64,000 nucleotides of DNA from Hydrogenoanaerobacterium sp032017025 (GTDB lineage Bacteria; Bacillota; Clostridia; Oscillospirales; Ruminococcaceae). Under the pieces are notes generated by a model. It was not told the origin of the DNA. It did not search any database and was given only the letters and a program-made list of their open reading frames with translations. The stretch lies in the NCBI RefSeq assembly GCF_032017025.1, contig NZ_DALZQO010000003.1:1-64000 (forward strand), written 5' to 3'. Position numbers and translations under genes: made by a program. This document shows positions 43,310-52,600 of this stretch, in pieces; position 1 is the first letter of the stretch; every line of letters starts with the position of its first letter.

Positions 43310-44809
43310 ATGAGTAACAGAACCTACGATGTGCTTACATCAAAAAAACAAACCTACCGCCAAAAAATTATCGCTTTGGCACGCGAGGCAGAGAATTCTC
43401 TGGATGTCTTAAACCTTCCTGAAAGATTTCGCTACTACTTTGAAACACGCGCACTGTGCGACATGGGAGAAGGCAATGCCCCCTACCGCCCGCGTTACGT
43501 TATGGTTGACTTTGAGAAGTTTTTAAGGCAGGGCAGTAAATTCTTGAAAATTGACCCGCCTAAGGATTTGAACGGGGCACTGACAGCGCTGCAGATTATT
43601 TACTACCACACACCGTCCATCACAACTATGCCGGTATACTTAGGCAACCTCGACAAGCTGATCGACCCGTTCCTTGACGGCGTAAGCGACGAGGACGCAA
43701 AAAAACAGATCAAAAACTTCTTAAACTACATAGACCGAACCGTTGCAGACGGCTACTGCCATGCAAACCTCGGCCCGGAGGCCACCCGTGCAGGCAGGCT
43801 TATCCTTGAGCTGGAGCAGGAACTGCAAAATGCCGTTCCCAACTTTACTCTCAAGTACGACCCCGAAATTACACCCGATGATTTTGCGGAGCTCGCAATC
43901 AAGTGCTCGCTTGCGTGTTCCAACCCTGCAATCTGCAACGACAAAATGAACCGAGACACATACCCCGGCGGGTATGGAATTTCCTCCTGCTACAATCTGC
44001 TTCCTATCGGAGGCGGTGCATACACACTTTCCCGCGTGGTTATTCCGCGTCTTGCAAAGCTTTCGAAAGGGATTGACGACTTCCTTGAGAATGTACTGCC
44101 CGACGCACTGGCTGCACTGGGTGAGTACATGAACGAACGCATTGCATTCCTTGTTGAAAAATCCGGCTACTTTGAGAGCGATTTTATGACACAGGAGGGC
44201 CTTGTTGAAAGAGAAAGATTCGTCGGCATGTATGGTGTTGCCGGCCTTTGCGACGGTGTTAACTACCTGCTGCAAGATAAGGGCCTGCGCTACGGTCACG
44301 ATGAGGAAGCAAACCTGCTCGCTGAAAAGATTCTGACAATTATTGATAGTACGGTAAAAGAACTGCCCGCAAAGTACTCTGAAATTGCAGGCGGACACTT
44401 TATGCTTCATGCGCAGGCAGGGCTTTCCGACGATGTCGGTGTAACCTCCGGTGTGAGAATTGTTGTGGGTGACGAGCCGGAAAACATCCTCGACCACCTG
44501 CGCCACTCCACCCGTTACCACCGTTTCTTCCCCACAGGCTGCAGCGATATCTTCCCGTTTGATACAACCGCAAGCAGAAACCCCGCTGCCGTTCTTGATA
44601 TTGTGAAAGGCGCGTTTAAGCTGGGTGACCGTTACTGCGCATTCTATGGTTCGGACAGCGACCTTGTCCGCATTACAGGTTACCTTGTAAAGCGCAGTGA
44701 GCTTCAAAAGTACGACAGCGGAGAAGTTGTTCTCCACGATACGGTTCAAAACGGCAGTGCAAACTACAAGCTGAACCGTCTTAACGAAAGAAAGGTAAGG
44801 AACGTATAA
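43310..44809 (+). CDS. yjjI: YjjI-family glycyl radical enzyme
   Basis: 499 residues. The radical motif is RITGYL with Gly457, and a probable thiyl cysteine is in GISSCYNLLPIGGG. The enzyme is oxygen-sensitive and needs an activase, here yjjW 1 nt downstream. The reaction of YjjI is not established. In E. coli yjjI-yjjW lies directly ahead of the deoCABD nucleoside catabolism genes, and here a uridine phosphorylase and a nucleoside transporter lie close by, which supports a nucleoside-sugar link. Confidence 0.93.
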   Translation: MSNRTYDVLTSKKQTYRQKIIALAREAENSLDVLNLPERFRYYFETRALCDMGEGNAPYRPRYVMVDFEKFLRQGSKFLKIDPPKDLNGALTALQIIYYHTPSITTMPVYLGNLDKLIDPFLDGVSDEDAKKQIKNFLNYIDRTVADGYCHANLGPEATRAGRLILELEQELQNAVPNFTLKYDPEITPDDFAELAIKCSLACSNPAICNDKMNRDTYPGGYGISSCYNLLPIGGGAYTLSRVVIPRLAKLSKGIDDFLENVLPDALAALGEYMNERIAFLVEKSGYFESDFMTQEGLVERERFVGMYGVAGLCDGVNYLLQDKGLRYGHDEEANLLAEKILTIIDSTVKELPAKYSEIAGGHFMLHAQAGLSDDVGVTSGVRIVVGDEPENILDHLRHSTRYHRFFPTGCSDIFPFDTTASRNPAAVLDIVKGAFKLGDRYCAFYGSDSDLVRITGYLVKRSELQKYDSGEVVLHDTVQNGSANYKLNRLNERKVRNV

Positions 44810-44810
44810 A

Positions 44811-45650
44811 ATGCTTACGGCTATCGTCAATAAAATACTGCCGACCAGCGTGGTAGACGGGCCGGGGAACCGGGTGTCGATATTCCTACAGGGGTGCAAC
44901 ATTCACTGTGCCTACTGCCATAACCCCGAAACGCAGCGCCTTTGTGTACATTGCGGCGCCTGTGTGCCGGGGTGCCCCGCACAGGCCTTGGCTATAGAAA
45001 ATAGAAAAGTGGTTTGGAACGAGGATAAGTGCATAGACTGTGATGCCTGCATTAAAATCTGCCCCAATTTTTCTTCCCCCAAGGTCAAAGAGATGACCCC
45101 GCAGCAGGTGTATCAAAAAGTTCTGGAAAGCGTGCCCTTTATTAGGGGGATCACGGTATCGGGCGGCGAATGTATGCTGTACCCCGAATTCCTTGCAGAG
45201 CTTTTTCGTATGGTCAAAGCAGAGGGGCTTACCTGCCTGATAGATTCCAACGGAATGGTGGATTTAAGTGCATACCCTGAGCTTGTTGCACTTTGTGACG
45301 GCGTTATGCTGGATATAAAATCGTGGGATAACGAGGTGTATCGCACTTTGGTAGGCTTTGATAACCTGCCGGTAAAAAAGAACCTTGTGTACCTCTCGCG
45401 CAACGATAAAATAGAAGAGCTTAGAATTGTCTGCTTGCCGGGCGAAGTGGATGCCGAAGCGGCACTGCAAGGCATTGCACAGACCATAGGACCCGAAAAA
45501 ACAAAAACCACCCGCATCAAACTGATTAAGTTTCGCCCGTTTGGGGTAAAAGGCAGGCTGGCAGAGATGACTGCGCCGGAAAACAGCTATATGCAGATGC
45601 TGGAGGCAAAAGCAGCAGAGCTTGGATTTGAACATGTGATGGTTGTATAA
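44811..45650 (+). CDS. yjjW: YjjW-family glycyl radical enzyme activase
   Basis: 279 residues, radical SAM. CNIHCAYC (Cys29, 33, 36) binds the catalytic [4Fe-4S] cluster; an inserted ferredoxin domain follows (CVHCGACVPGCP, CIDCDACIKICP). VSGGECMLYPEF is the SAM-binding GGE motif. It installs the glycyl radical on YjjI. The 1-nt spacing shows a tight operon. Confidence 0.95.
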   Translation: MLTAIVNKILPTSVVDGPGNRVSIFLQGCNIHCAYCHNPETQRLCVHCGACVPGCPAQALAIENRKVVWNEDKCIDCDACIKICPNFSSPKVKEMTPQQVYQKVLESVPFIRGITVSGGECMLYPEFLAELFRMVKAEGLTCLIDSNGMVDLSAYPELVALCDGVMLDIKSWDNEVYRTLVGFDNLPVKKNLVYLSRNDKIEELRIVCLPGEVDAEAALQGIAQTIGPEKTKTTRIKLIKFRPFGVKGRLAEMTAPENSYMQMLEAKAAELGFEHVMVV

Positions 45651-45730
45651 AGGCAGTGTCCTATTTATGTAAAAGCACATGAGAAATAGTAATCTCTTTT
45701 AGTGTCTATCGTAAAAAGAATAAAAGCAAA

Positions 45731-45766
45731 AACCTCCCGGCACCGTGGTGCCGGGAGGTTTTCGCT
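45731..45766. terminator. Bidirectional terminator between yjjW and udp
   Basis: AACCTCCCGGCAC (45731-45743) and GTGCCGGGAGGTT (45748-45760), a perfect 13-bp stem with a 4-nt loop, A-rich and T-rich flanks on the two sides. It separates the converging yjjW and udp transcripts. Confidence 0.9.
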
Positions 45767-45817
45767 TTAAGGAGGAGGGACATCGGCTTTCGACGTTGCC
45801 CCTGAGGTTTGTATTGT

Positions 45818-46594
45818 TTAAGCGTTGTTTTCTTTTTCTTTGTCTTTTCGAATCGTGATTCTGAGAGCCTCGATAGCGGTCTCAATTGCAGGTGCGGTAT
45901 CCCAAGATGTTTCTGTTTTGTTGTAAAGGGCTTCTCTTTCGCGGTTGCGGCACAGCAGAAGCACGGTTGCAGCGCGAACACGGCGAGCTGCGGCTACAAT
46001 AAACAGCGTTGCACTTTCCATTTCGCTGCCAAGCGCACCGGCCATTTTCCATGCCTTCCATTTCCCTTTCAGCTCATCGCCGGTTGGCATGCTGTCGGGG
46101 TCGTGCTGGCCATAGTAACTATCTTTGCACTCAACAACGCCCATGTGGTGAGTTTTGCCGAGGTTGGTAGCAGCCTGATCGAGGGCGGTAAGAAGCTCGT
46201 AGTTTGCAACAGCAGGGTACTCGATTGGCACGTACTCACGGCCGGTGCCTTCTTTTCGAATGGCGCCCGTTGCAACAATAAGGTCGCCGGGGATGAGGGT
46301 AGGGTCCATACCACCGCAGGTGCCGACACGAATAAAGGTATCGGCGCCGCATTTGATCAGTTCTTCCACAGCAATGGATGCGCTCGGTCCGCCAATGCCG
46401 GTAGAGCAAACACTTACCTTAACACCCTCGAGGTATCCGGTCCATGTATTGTATTCACGATAAGTTGTGACATGCTCTGCATTGTCCAGGTAAGCGGCAA
46501 TCTTTTCAACTCTGCCGGGGTCGCCCGGAAGAATAACATAGCGGCCAACATCTCCTACGCCACACTTAATATGATGCATCAGTTCTTTTTCCAT
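45818..46594 (-). CDS. udp: Uridine phosphorylase
   Basis: Phosphorolysis of uridine to uracil and ribose-1-phosphate. 258 residues. The NP-1 fold shows VILPGDPGRVEKIAAYLD, the phosphate and ribose site VSVCSTGIGGPSASIAVEEL, FIRVGTCGGMDP and GSEMESATLFIVAA. ATG 46594 follows GAGG with 9 nt spacing; a TTG 6 nt earlier is less suitable. Purine-nucleoside phosphorylase activity cannot be excluded. Confidence 0.93.
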   Translation of the reverse strand: MEKELMHHIKCGVGDVGRYVILPGDPGRVEKIAAYLDNAEHVTTYREYNTWTGYLEGVKVSVCSTGIGGPSASIAVEELIKCGADTFIRVGTCGGMDPTLIPGDLIVATGAIRKEGTGREYVPIEYPAVANYELLTALDQAATNLGKTHHMGVVECKDSYYGQHDPDSMPTGDELKGKWKAWKMAGALGSEMESATLFIVAAARRVRAATVLLLCRNREREALYNKTETSWDTAPAIETAIEALRITIRKDKEKENNA

Positions 46595-46741
46595 CTGCAA
46601 TATACCTCATTTCTTACGGGCAAGGTAACAGCCTCATCATAGTTTCTTTTGAAAATCCTAAGTCTTTATCGATTTTGGCTGTTTCATGTTCTTAGAAAAG
46701 CCCTAATCCGCTGCGCCTATAACCGTTATATTTTTGTACCA

Positions 46742-46770
46742 AGTATAGCACAAAAAAAGTGATAATACAA
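46742..46770 (-). promoter_or_regulatory. Promoter of udp
   Basis: On the minus strand: -35 TTGTAT (46770-46765), 17-nt spacer, -10 TATACT (46747-46742). The -35 lies inside the 46761-46783 palindrome. Confidence 0.6.
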
Positions 46771-46783
46771 TAGTTGTATTATC
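46761..46783. promoter_or_regulatory. Perfect palindrome overlapping the udp promoter
   Basis: GATAATACAA (46761-46770), a 3-nt centre, TTGTATTATC (46774-46783): ten perfect bases per arm. It covers the udp -35 and lies about 50 nt upstream of the -35 of the divergent membrane-protein gene. It is a strong repressor-site candidate; the GntR protein at 52601 is one possible binder. Confidence 0.6.
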
Positions 46784-46834
46784 TTTTGTTAAATTGTAAT
46801 ATGATTAGTGTGTCAAATTTGTAAACTATATGAA

Positions 46835-46863
46835 TTGACCGTGCATTTTTTGTAGGATATAAT
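46835..46863 (+). promoter_or_regulatory. Promoter of the YczE-like gene
   Basis: TTGACC (46835-46840), 17-nt spacer, TATAAT (46858-46863). Confidence 0.75.
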
Positions 46864-46890
46864 AACATTACTGAGTAACAAGGAGATATT

Positions 46891-47580
46891 ATGAACAAAT
46901 TTAGTCCCGAATCAAGATTTCCCAAAAATAAAAACGACTTGAAAAATAAGACAATAAAATTTACAAAAGATACAATTGTAATAACTCTTGGCTTGATGAT
47001 CTCTGCACTTGGCACAGCACTCTTTTATGCAGCGGAGTTAGGCTCATCGCCGATGGCAACCTTTTGCGACGGACTCCATAACATTCTTGGAATATCCTAT
47101 GGCGCAGCAAATACGCTGGCAAACCTATTGTTATTGTTTGTACTTTTCCTTGTTGAGCGCAGTTATATCAATGTAGGTACCGTGCTTTGCGTTTTTGTAA
47201 TTGGGCCATTTGTAAACCTGTTTACACCGCTTCTCATCGGGTTTAATATAGGCAAATGGTCGCTGCTGTTAAAGATACTGTGTACAGCAGCGGGCACTGC
47301 GCTGATGGGAATTGGACTTGGACTCTATGTTGCCGTGGACAGGGGCTTTGGTGCACTGGAAGGCCTGGTCAAGTTCTTTTGCGCTAAGAAAGGTGTTTCG
47401 TATACCAAAGCTAAAATCATTCAAGATTTGATTCTCGTTATCGGCGGTATTGCGCTGAGCGCACGCTGGGGCATCGGCACAGTGGTTGCCATTTTCCTTA
47501 CAGGCCCGGTGCTTCAGGCATCCATCCAGTTTTTTAGCAAACGTTTGGCAAGTTCATCCCACCCGCAGGCCGTTAAATAG
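46891..47580 (+). CDS. YczE/YitT-family membrane protein
   Basis: 229 residues with about five hydrophobic segments: TIVITLGLMISALGTALFYA, GVANTLANLLLLFVLFL-like, then SLLLKILCTAAGTALMGIGL and KIIQDLILVIGGIAL. The AELGSSPMATFCDGL motif is characteristic of the YczE group. Function unknown. AAGGAG site; the transporter binding protein follows 67 nt later without a terminator. Confidence 0.85.
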   Translation: MNKFSPESRFPKNKNDLKNKTIKFTKDTIVITLGLMISALGTALFYAAELGSSPMATFCDGLHNILGISYGAANTLANLLLLFVLFLVERSYINVGTVLCVFVIGPFVNLFTPLLIGFNIGKWSLLLKILCTAAGTALMGIGLGLYVAVDRGFGALEGLVKFFCAKKGVSYTKAKIIQDLILVIGGIALSARWGIGTVVAIFLTGPVLQASIQFFSKRLASSSHPQAVK

Positions 47581-47647
47581 TTTTTAATTTCACAGTAAAA
47601 TGTGAGTTAACTAAATTAAGCACATAAATTTCAGGAGGAGAAATAAC

Positions 47648-48784
47648 ATGAAAAAAATTCTTGCAGTAGTTCTTGCAATGATGCTCGTTCTGGGCTCTTT
47701 TGCAGGCTGCGCCGCTAAACCTGGGGAAAGCACCTCAGAACCGGATGCTTCCAGCAGCGATGCCGTTACAAAGGACCCAAGCGAACTTGGCGTTGTTATG
47801 ATCGTTAACACAAACCTCGGCGACAAATCTTTCTGCGACCTTTCTAACGAAGGCCTTCAGCAGGCAGCTCGTGAGTTTGGTTTCCGTTTTAAGGTTGTAG
47901 AGCTTAATGGCGACGCAACAAAACAAATTCCGACTATGACTGAGTTTGCAGAAGACCCTGAGTGGGATATCATCATTGGTGGTACCTACAACATTCTTGA
48001 AAGCATGCAGACAGTTGCAGAGGAGTTCCCTGACAAAAAATTTATCCTCTACGATGCAAAAGATGATCTGAACCTGCCCAACATCTATGCGGTTGAGCAC
48101 CTTCAGAACGAGGGTTCCTTCATTGTTGGTGCTGCTGCAGCGCTGCTCACAAACTCCGATGCACCTCTGGCAAACAAAGAGAAGCTGATCGGTTTTGTAG
48201 CAGGCAGCGAGAACACAGCAATCAACGACTTCCTCGTTGGTTACATTCAGGGTGCACAGGCAGTTGATCCTGAGGTTAAGGTTCTCATCTCTTATATCGG
48301 CGACTTTAAAGACAGCGCAAAAGCAAAAGAGATGGCAATTGCACAAATCAATCAGGGCGCAGACGTTGTATTCCAGGTTGCCGGCGGTGCAGGCCTTGGT
48401 GTTCTGGACGCCTGCAAAGAGAAAAACGTTTATGCAATCGGCGTTGACGCTGACCAGGCTGTAGCATTCGAAGAGACAAACCCTGAACTCTCCAAAATCA
48501 TTGCTACCTCTATGCAGAAAATGGTTAACAACACCGTTTACAACGCACTGAAAGCTGCAGTTGAAGGCACACTGCCTTGGGGCGCATACGAGACAGCCGG
48601 TTTGGCTCAGAAATCTGTTGGTGCAGCAAAGAACCAGTACTTTGATGCAATCTTCTCTGACGAAGCACAAACCAAGCTTGATGAGCTTGAAGCAAAAGTT
48701 GCTTCCGGTGAGATCAAGGTTGAAACTGCAGTTGGTATGGCCAACGACAGACTCAACGAAATTCGTGATTCCGCAAGACCTTAA
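47648..48784 (+). CDS. BMP-family (basic membrane protein) nucleoside-binding lipoprotein
   Basis: 378 residues. Signal peptide with lipobox GSFAGC (Cys21), an acidic/serine-rich linker, then the PnrA/BMP fold: LGVVMIVNTNLGDKSFCDLS, YDAKDDLNLPNIYAVEHLQN, GADVVFQVAGGAGLGVLDAC. BMP proteins bind purine or pyrimidine nucleosides. AGGAGG ahead of the ATG. A 10-bp hairpin GGCATTGCGC/GCGCAATGCC (about 48811-48836) lies after the stop, without a T-run, probably protecting the abundant lipoprotein message. Confidence 0.95.
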   Translation: MKKILAVVLAMMLVLGSFAGCAAKPGESTSEPDASSSDAVTKDPSELGVVMIVNTNLGDKSFCDLSNEGLQQAAREFGFRFKVVELNGDATKQIPTMTEFAEDPEWDIIIGGTYNILESMQTVAEEFPDKKFILYDAKDDLNLPNIYAVEHLQNEGSFIVGAAAALLTNSDAPLANKEKLIGFVAGSENTAINDFLVGYIQGAQAVDPEVKVLISYIGDFKDSAKAKEMAIAQINQGADVVFQVAGGAGLGVLDACKEKNVYAIGVDADQAVAFEETNPELSKIIATSMQKMVNNTVYNALKAAVEGTLPWGAYETAGLAQKSVGAAKNQYFDAIFSDEAQTKLDELEAKVASGEIKVETAVGMANDRLNEIRDSARP

Positions 48785-48937
48785 TTAAAAAAGAGATACG
48801 AAACGGGCTGGCATTGCGCTTTCGGGCGCAATGCCCAAACCCTTGATGGATGCTTTTCTGCCCGCATAGCAGATCAAAGTGCGCAGACTCTGTATTGGTA
48901 AGCTTTCAGAAACGAGTCTAACGACCGGAGGATAATT

Positions 48938-50494
48938 ATGCTTAAAAACATACTCTCAATGGAAAACATCACAAAGGTGTATTCGAACGGCTTTGTTGCC
49001 AACAAAAACGTGAGCCTCTCTGTGCATGAGGGCGAAGTACATGCATTGGTTGGAGAAAATGGCGCAGGTAAAAGCACTTTGATGAAGGTTCTTTTTGGCG
49101 TTGAGAAGCCTGAGGAAGGCCGTATTCTTCTTCGCGGCGAAGAAATTCATATTGACAACCCCACAGTTGCCATCAAGCTTGGAATAGGAATGGTACATCA
49201 GCACTTTATGCTGGTGCCCTCGCTTACGGTTGCTGAAAACCTTGTAATTGGCATGGAGCCCAAAAAGAATGGTTTCTTTAGCATGAGCGAAGCGGTAAAG
49301 ATTACACGCGAAGCTTCAGAGAAATACAATTTTAAAGTTGACCCGTTGGCAAAAATAGAAGACCTGTCTGTTGGACAGAAACAAAAGGTCGAAATTCTTA
49401 AGGCTCTGGTTCGCGGAGCTAAAATACTAATACTTGACGAACCCACCGCAGTTTTGACACCACAGGAGACAAAAGAGCTATTTGTAGAGCTCAAGGGCCT
49501 TAAAAAAGAAGGCTATACCGTTATTTTCATTTCTCATAAGCTCCACGAGGTGACAGAGCTCTGCGACAGAGTTACCGTTATGAGAGCAGGGCGCACAATT
49601 GGCGTTGAAGATATTGGGAATCTGACAGAAAGTGACATCTCACGTATGATGGTAGGACGTGACGTAGTACTTAATTTTGATAAAGATGAAGCGAAAATCG
49701 GCGAGGTGGTTGTTGACCTCAAAGGAATTACCAAATACGCGCATGGTACCAAAAAGGTTTTGGACGATGTAAGCTTCTGCATCCGCGGCGGCGAAATTCT
49801 TGGCATTGCCGGAGTAGAGGGCAATGGTCAGAAGGAAATTAGTGAAATCATCACCGGGATGGACAAGATTTTTGAAGGCGAAGTTAAGGTTGGCGATTTG
49901 GATGTGAGAAATCTCAGCATTCGTGAAATTCGTGAGGCTGGCGTCGCTCACATTTCGGAGGACCGTATGACCTATGGTATTGTAGGCGACGGCAGTATTG
50001 CAGAAAACATTGTTTCTGACCGGTACTACAAGCCTGAATTCCAAAAGAAGATGCTGATGGACCTTAAAAAGGTAGATGAGCTTGCAGTTGACCTGATCAA
50101 AAAATTTAACGTAAAGTGCGATGGTAAAGATCAGCCGATTCGTATGCTTTCCGGCGGTAACATGCAGAAGGTTGTTGCAGCCCGTGAGTTTACCTCGAAT
50201 TCCAAGCTGATTATTGCAAACCAGCCAACCCGTGGTATCGATATAGGTGCAAGCGAATTTATTCGAAGAAAGCTTGTTGAACTGCGTGACGGAGGTGCGG
50301 GGGTACTTCTCATCAGCGCCGACCTGAACGAAGTTATGGAAGTTAGTGACAGCCTGATTGTTATGAGTGAAGGCAGAATTGCCGCATACTTTAAGGATGC
50401 CAAAACAGTGACCGAGGATGAACTGGGCGAGTACATGCTGGGTATCAAGAAAATGGCACCGGAGGAGATTAGGAGAGTGGCAAATAATGGGTAG
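48938..50494 (+). CDS. Nucleoside ABC transporter ATP-binding protein
   Basis: 518 residues, two fused ATPase domains of the RbsA/YufO type. The first domain has GENGAGKSTLMKVL, signature LSVGQKQKVEIL and LILDEPTAVLTP; the second has a degenerate Walker A (GVEGNGQKE) and signature LSGGNMQKVVAAREF. It energises the two permeases that follow. The stop lies 8 nt inside the first permease gene. Confidence 0.95.
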   Translation: MLKNILSMENITKVYSNGFVANKNVSLSVHEGEVHALVGENGAGKSTLMKVLFGVEKPEEGRILLRGEEIHIDNPTVAIKLGIGMVHQHFMLVPSLTVAENLVIGMEPKKNGFFSMSEAVKITREASEKYNFKVDPLAKIEDLSVGQKQKVEILKALVRGAKILILDEPTAVLTPQETKELFVELKGLKKEGYTVIFISHKLHEVTELCDRVTVMRAGRTIGVEDIGNLTESDISRMMVGRDVVLNFDKDEAKIGEVVVDLKGITKYAHGTKKVLDDVSFCIRGGEILGIAGVEGNGQKEISEIITGMDKIFEGEVKVGDLDVRNLSIREIREAGVAHISEDRMTYGIVGDGSIAENIVSDRYYKPEFQKKMLMDLKKVDELAVDLIKKFNVKCDGKDQPIRMLSGGNMQKVVAAREFTSNSKLIIANQPTRGIDIGASEFIRRKLVELRDGGAGVLLISADLNEVMEVSDSLIVMSEGRIAAYFKDAKTVTEDELGEYMLGIKKMAPEEIRRVANNG

Positions 50495-51602
50495 TGCTAA
50501 AGTAAAAGCAGTTAAAACTGCGAAAGATATTGAAAAGCAATTTAACATGTTGAGAATGCTGCTCGCGGTTGGTATTGCTCTTGGTGTGGCTTTCTTGATC
50601 ATTGTTTTTATAAGTGATAATCCAATGGGCGCAATTAAGAGCTTTATGTTCGGGCCGGTTTCCACCATGCGTCGTATGGGTAACCTCATTGAAGTTATGA
50701 CTCCGCTGCTGTTTACCGGTGTTGCCGTATGCCTTATCTTTTCGGCAAACCAAACAAACATGAGCGTAGAGGGCGGCTTCTTGGTTGGCGCGGTTGGTGC
50801 AACCATTGTCGCCACCAAGCTTACGTTGCCCGGAATTATTCACCCGATTGTCAGCATCGCCCTTGGCGGTGTGTTTGGTGCAATTGTTTGCTTTATTCCT
50901 GCAATTTTATATGTAAAGTGCGATGCAAAGCCGGTTGTCAGCTCGCTGATGATGAACTATGTTTGCCTTTACTTTTCACTCGGTATCATAAACCACATTC
51001 TGCGCGACCCTGCAGCGGGCTTTCTTGCATCCTTTAAGTTTGCTGAAACCTCGCGTCTTTCCAGACTGCTGCCGGGCACCAGCATCCACAGTGGTATTAT
51101 CATAGCACTTGTTGTAGCTACTCTGGGTTATTTTTACCTGTACAAGAGCAAGCGCGGCTATGAAATCCGTATGGTGGGTAAAAACCCGGAATTCTCTGCT
51201 TATTCCGGAATTCCTGTTAAAAAAGTTTTGCTGAATGCGCAGATTTTGGGCGGCTTTGTTGCCGGTATGGGCGGCGCTGTTGAGGTTTTGGGAATGTACA
51301 AGCGTTTTCAATATCAAGGGCTTACAAACCACGGATTTGATGGAATTTTGGTGGGAATTATTGCGGGATACAACCCCAAGCTGGTTCCGCTTGCTGCCGC
51401 ATTCCTCGCATACGTTCGTGTAGGTGCCGACGTAATGGCACGTACCGATGATATTCCAATCGAGCTTGTAAGTATTATTCAGGCAATCATTATTATGCTT
51501 GTAGTTGCTGAACGCTTCCTCCACAAGCTCAAACATAAGAAGCTGGTGGAAGCAGCTGAGAAACAGCTTAGTATTAAGGAGGTGGCGGTAAATGGGCAAT
51601 AA
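50487..51602 (+). CDS. Nucleoside ABC transporter permease 1
   Basis: 371 residues, BPD_transp_2 family with about nine hydrophobic segments; LLFTGVAVCLIFSANQTNMS and the EAA-like GKNPEFSAYSGIPVKK loop. ATG 50487 follows GGAGAG and overlaps the ATPase gene by 8 nt; an upstream in-frame start at 50418 has no site. It overlaps the next permease by 11 nt. Confidence 0.94.
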   Translation: MGSAKVKAVKTAKDIEKQFNMLRMLLAVGIALGVAFLIIVFISDNPMGAIKSFMFGPVSTMRRMGNLIEVMTPLLFTGVAVCLIFSANQTNMSVEGGFLVGAVGATIVATKLTLPGIIHPIVSIALGGVFGAIVCFIPAILYVKCDAKPVVSSLMMNYVCLYFSLGIINHILRDPAAGFLASFKFAETSRLSRLLPGTSIHSGIIIALVVATLGYFYLYKSKRGYEIRMVGKNPEFSAYSGIPVKKVLLNAQILGGFVAGMGGAVEVLGMYKRFQYQGLTNHGFDGILVGIIAGYNPKLVPLAAAFLAYVRVGADVMARTDDIPIELVSIIQAIIIMLVVAERFLHKLKHKKLVEAAEKQLSIKEVAVNGQ

Positions 51603-52530
51603 TGTGATGTCAGCAATTTTTTCCGCCGAATTTGTTTATTCTGTCATCCGTGTTACAACACCACTTCTTTTTGCAGCGCTTGCCGCGCTGATTTGCAACC
51701 GCGGCGGTGTACTGCACATTGCTTTTGAAGGTACTATGCTTACCGCTGCATTCTGCGGCGTGGTTGGCAGTGCGTATTCCCAGAGTCTTCTGGTTGGTCT
51801 TCTGTCCGGCCTTGCAGGCGGTATTGCAATCATGGTACTGCTTGGCTACTTTAACCTTGTGCTTAACGCAAACGTGGTTCTCACAGGTATTGCACTCAAT
51901 ACGTTTGCCTCCGGCGGTACCATCTTTATGCTGTATGTTTTGGTGCAAGATAAGGGCTTGTCCACTTCTCTGCCCAGCCTTACCTTTCCAAACATACAAA
52001 TTCCGATTATCAAAGACATCCCTGTTTTGGGGTCTATCCTTTCAGGACATAATGTTCTCACTTACCTCAGTTTCCTCTCTGTTATCGTGGTCTATCTTCT
52101 TATCTTTAAAACACCGCTTGGTCTGCGCATTCGTACCGTTGGTGAAAACCCGAATGCCGCATCCTCCGTTGGTATCAATGTAGTCAAGACAAAGTTTATT
52201 ACGCTCATTATTGGTGGCTTTTTTGCTTCTCTTGGCGGAATTTACATGTCTATGGGTTATCTTTCTTGGTTCGCGCGAGACATGGTCGCCGGCCGTGGCT
52301 TCATGGGTATTGCCGCCCAGAACCTGGGCAATGCCGCACCAATTCCGACGTTCCTCTCTGCATTGGCATTTGGTGTAGCAAACGCACTTTCTAATGTTCT
52401 TCAGACGATTAATGTTCCGGCTGAAGCCGTTCAGGCAATCCCTTACGTTGCAACGCTCATTGGTCTGGCTGCTTATTCTTCCTCCGTGAAAAAGGGTAAG
52501 AAAAAGGTAAAGGAAGCTTCAAAAGATTAG
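51592..52530 (+). CDS. Nucleoside ABC transporter permease 2
   Basis: 312 residues, BPD_transp_2 family, with ALICNRGGVLHIAFEGTM and the GENPNAASSVGINVVK loop. AAGGAGG precedes the ATG inside the end of permease 1, so translation is coupled. The four-gene set matches B. subtilis yufNOPQ. Confidence 0.94.
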   Translation: MGNNVMSAIFSAEFVYSVIRVTTPLLFAALAALICNRGGVLHIAFEGTMLTAAFCGVVGSAYSQSLLVGLLSGLAGGIAIMVLLGYFNLVLNANVVLTGIALNTFASGGTIFMLYVLVQDKGLSTSLPSLTFPNIQIPIIKDIPVLGSILSGHNVLTYLSFLSVIVVYLLIFKTPLGLRIRTVGENPNAASSVGINVVKTKFITLIIGGFFASLGGIYMSMGYLSWFARDMVAGRGFMGIAAQNLGNAAPIPTFLSALAFGVANALSNVLQTINVPAEAVQAIPYVATLIGLAAYSSSVKKGKKKVKEASKD

Positions 52531-52600
52531 TGATGATATTGTAAAAATAGCTCATTAATGCTAAAATGGTAAATATTACTGTTGGATGGTGGTGTTAAAA

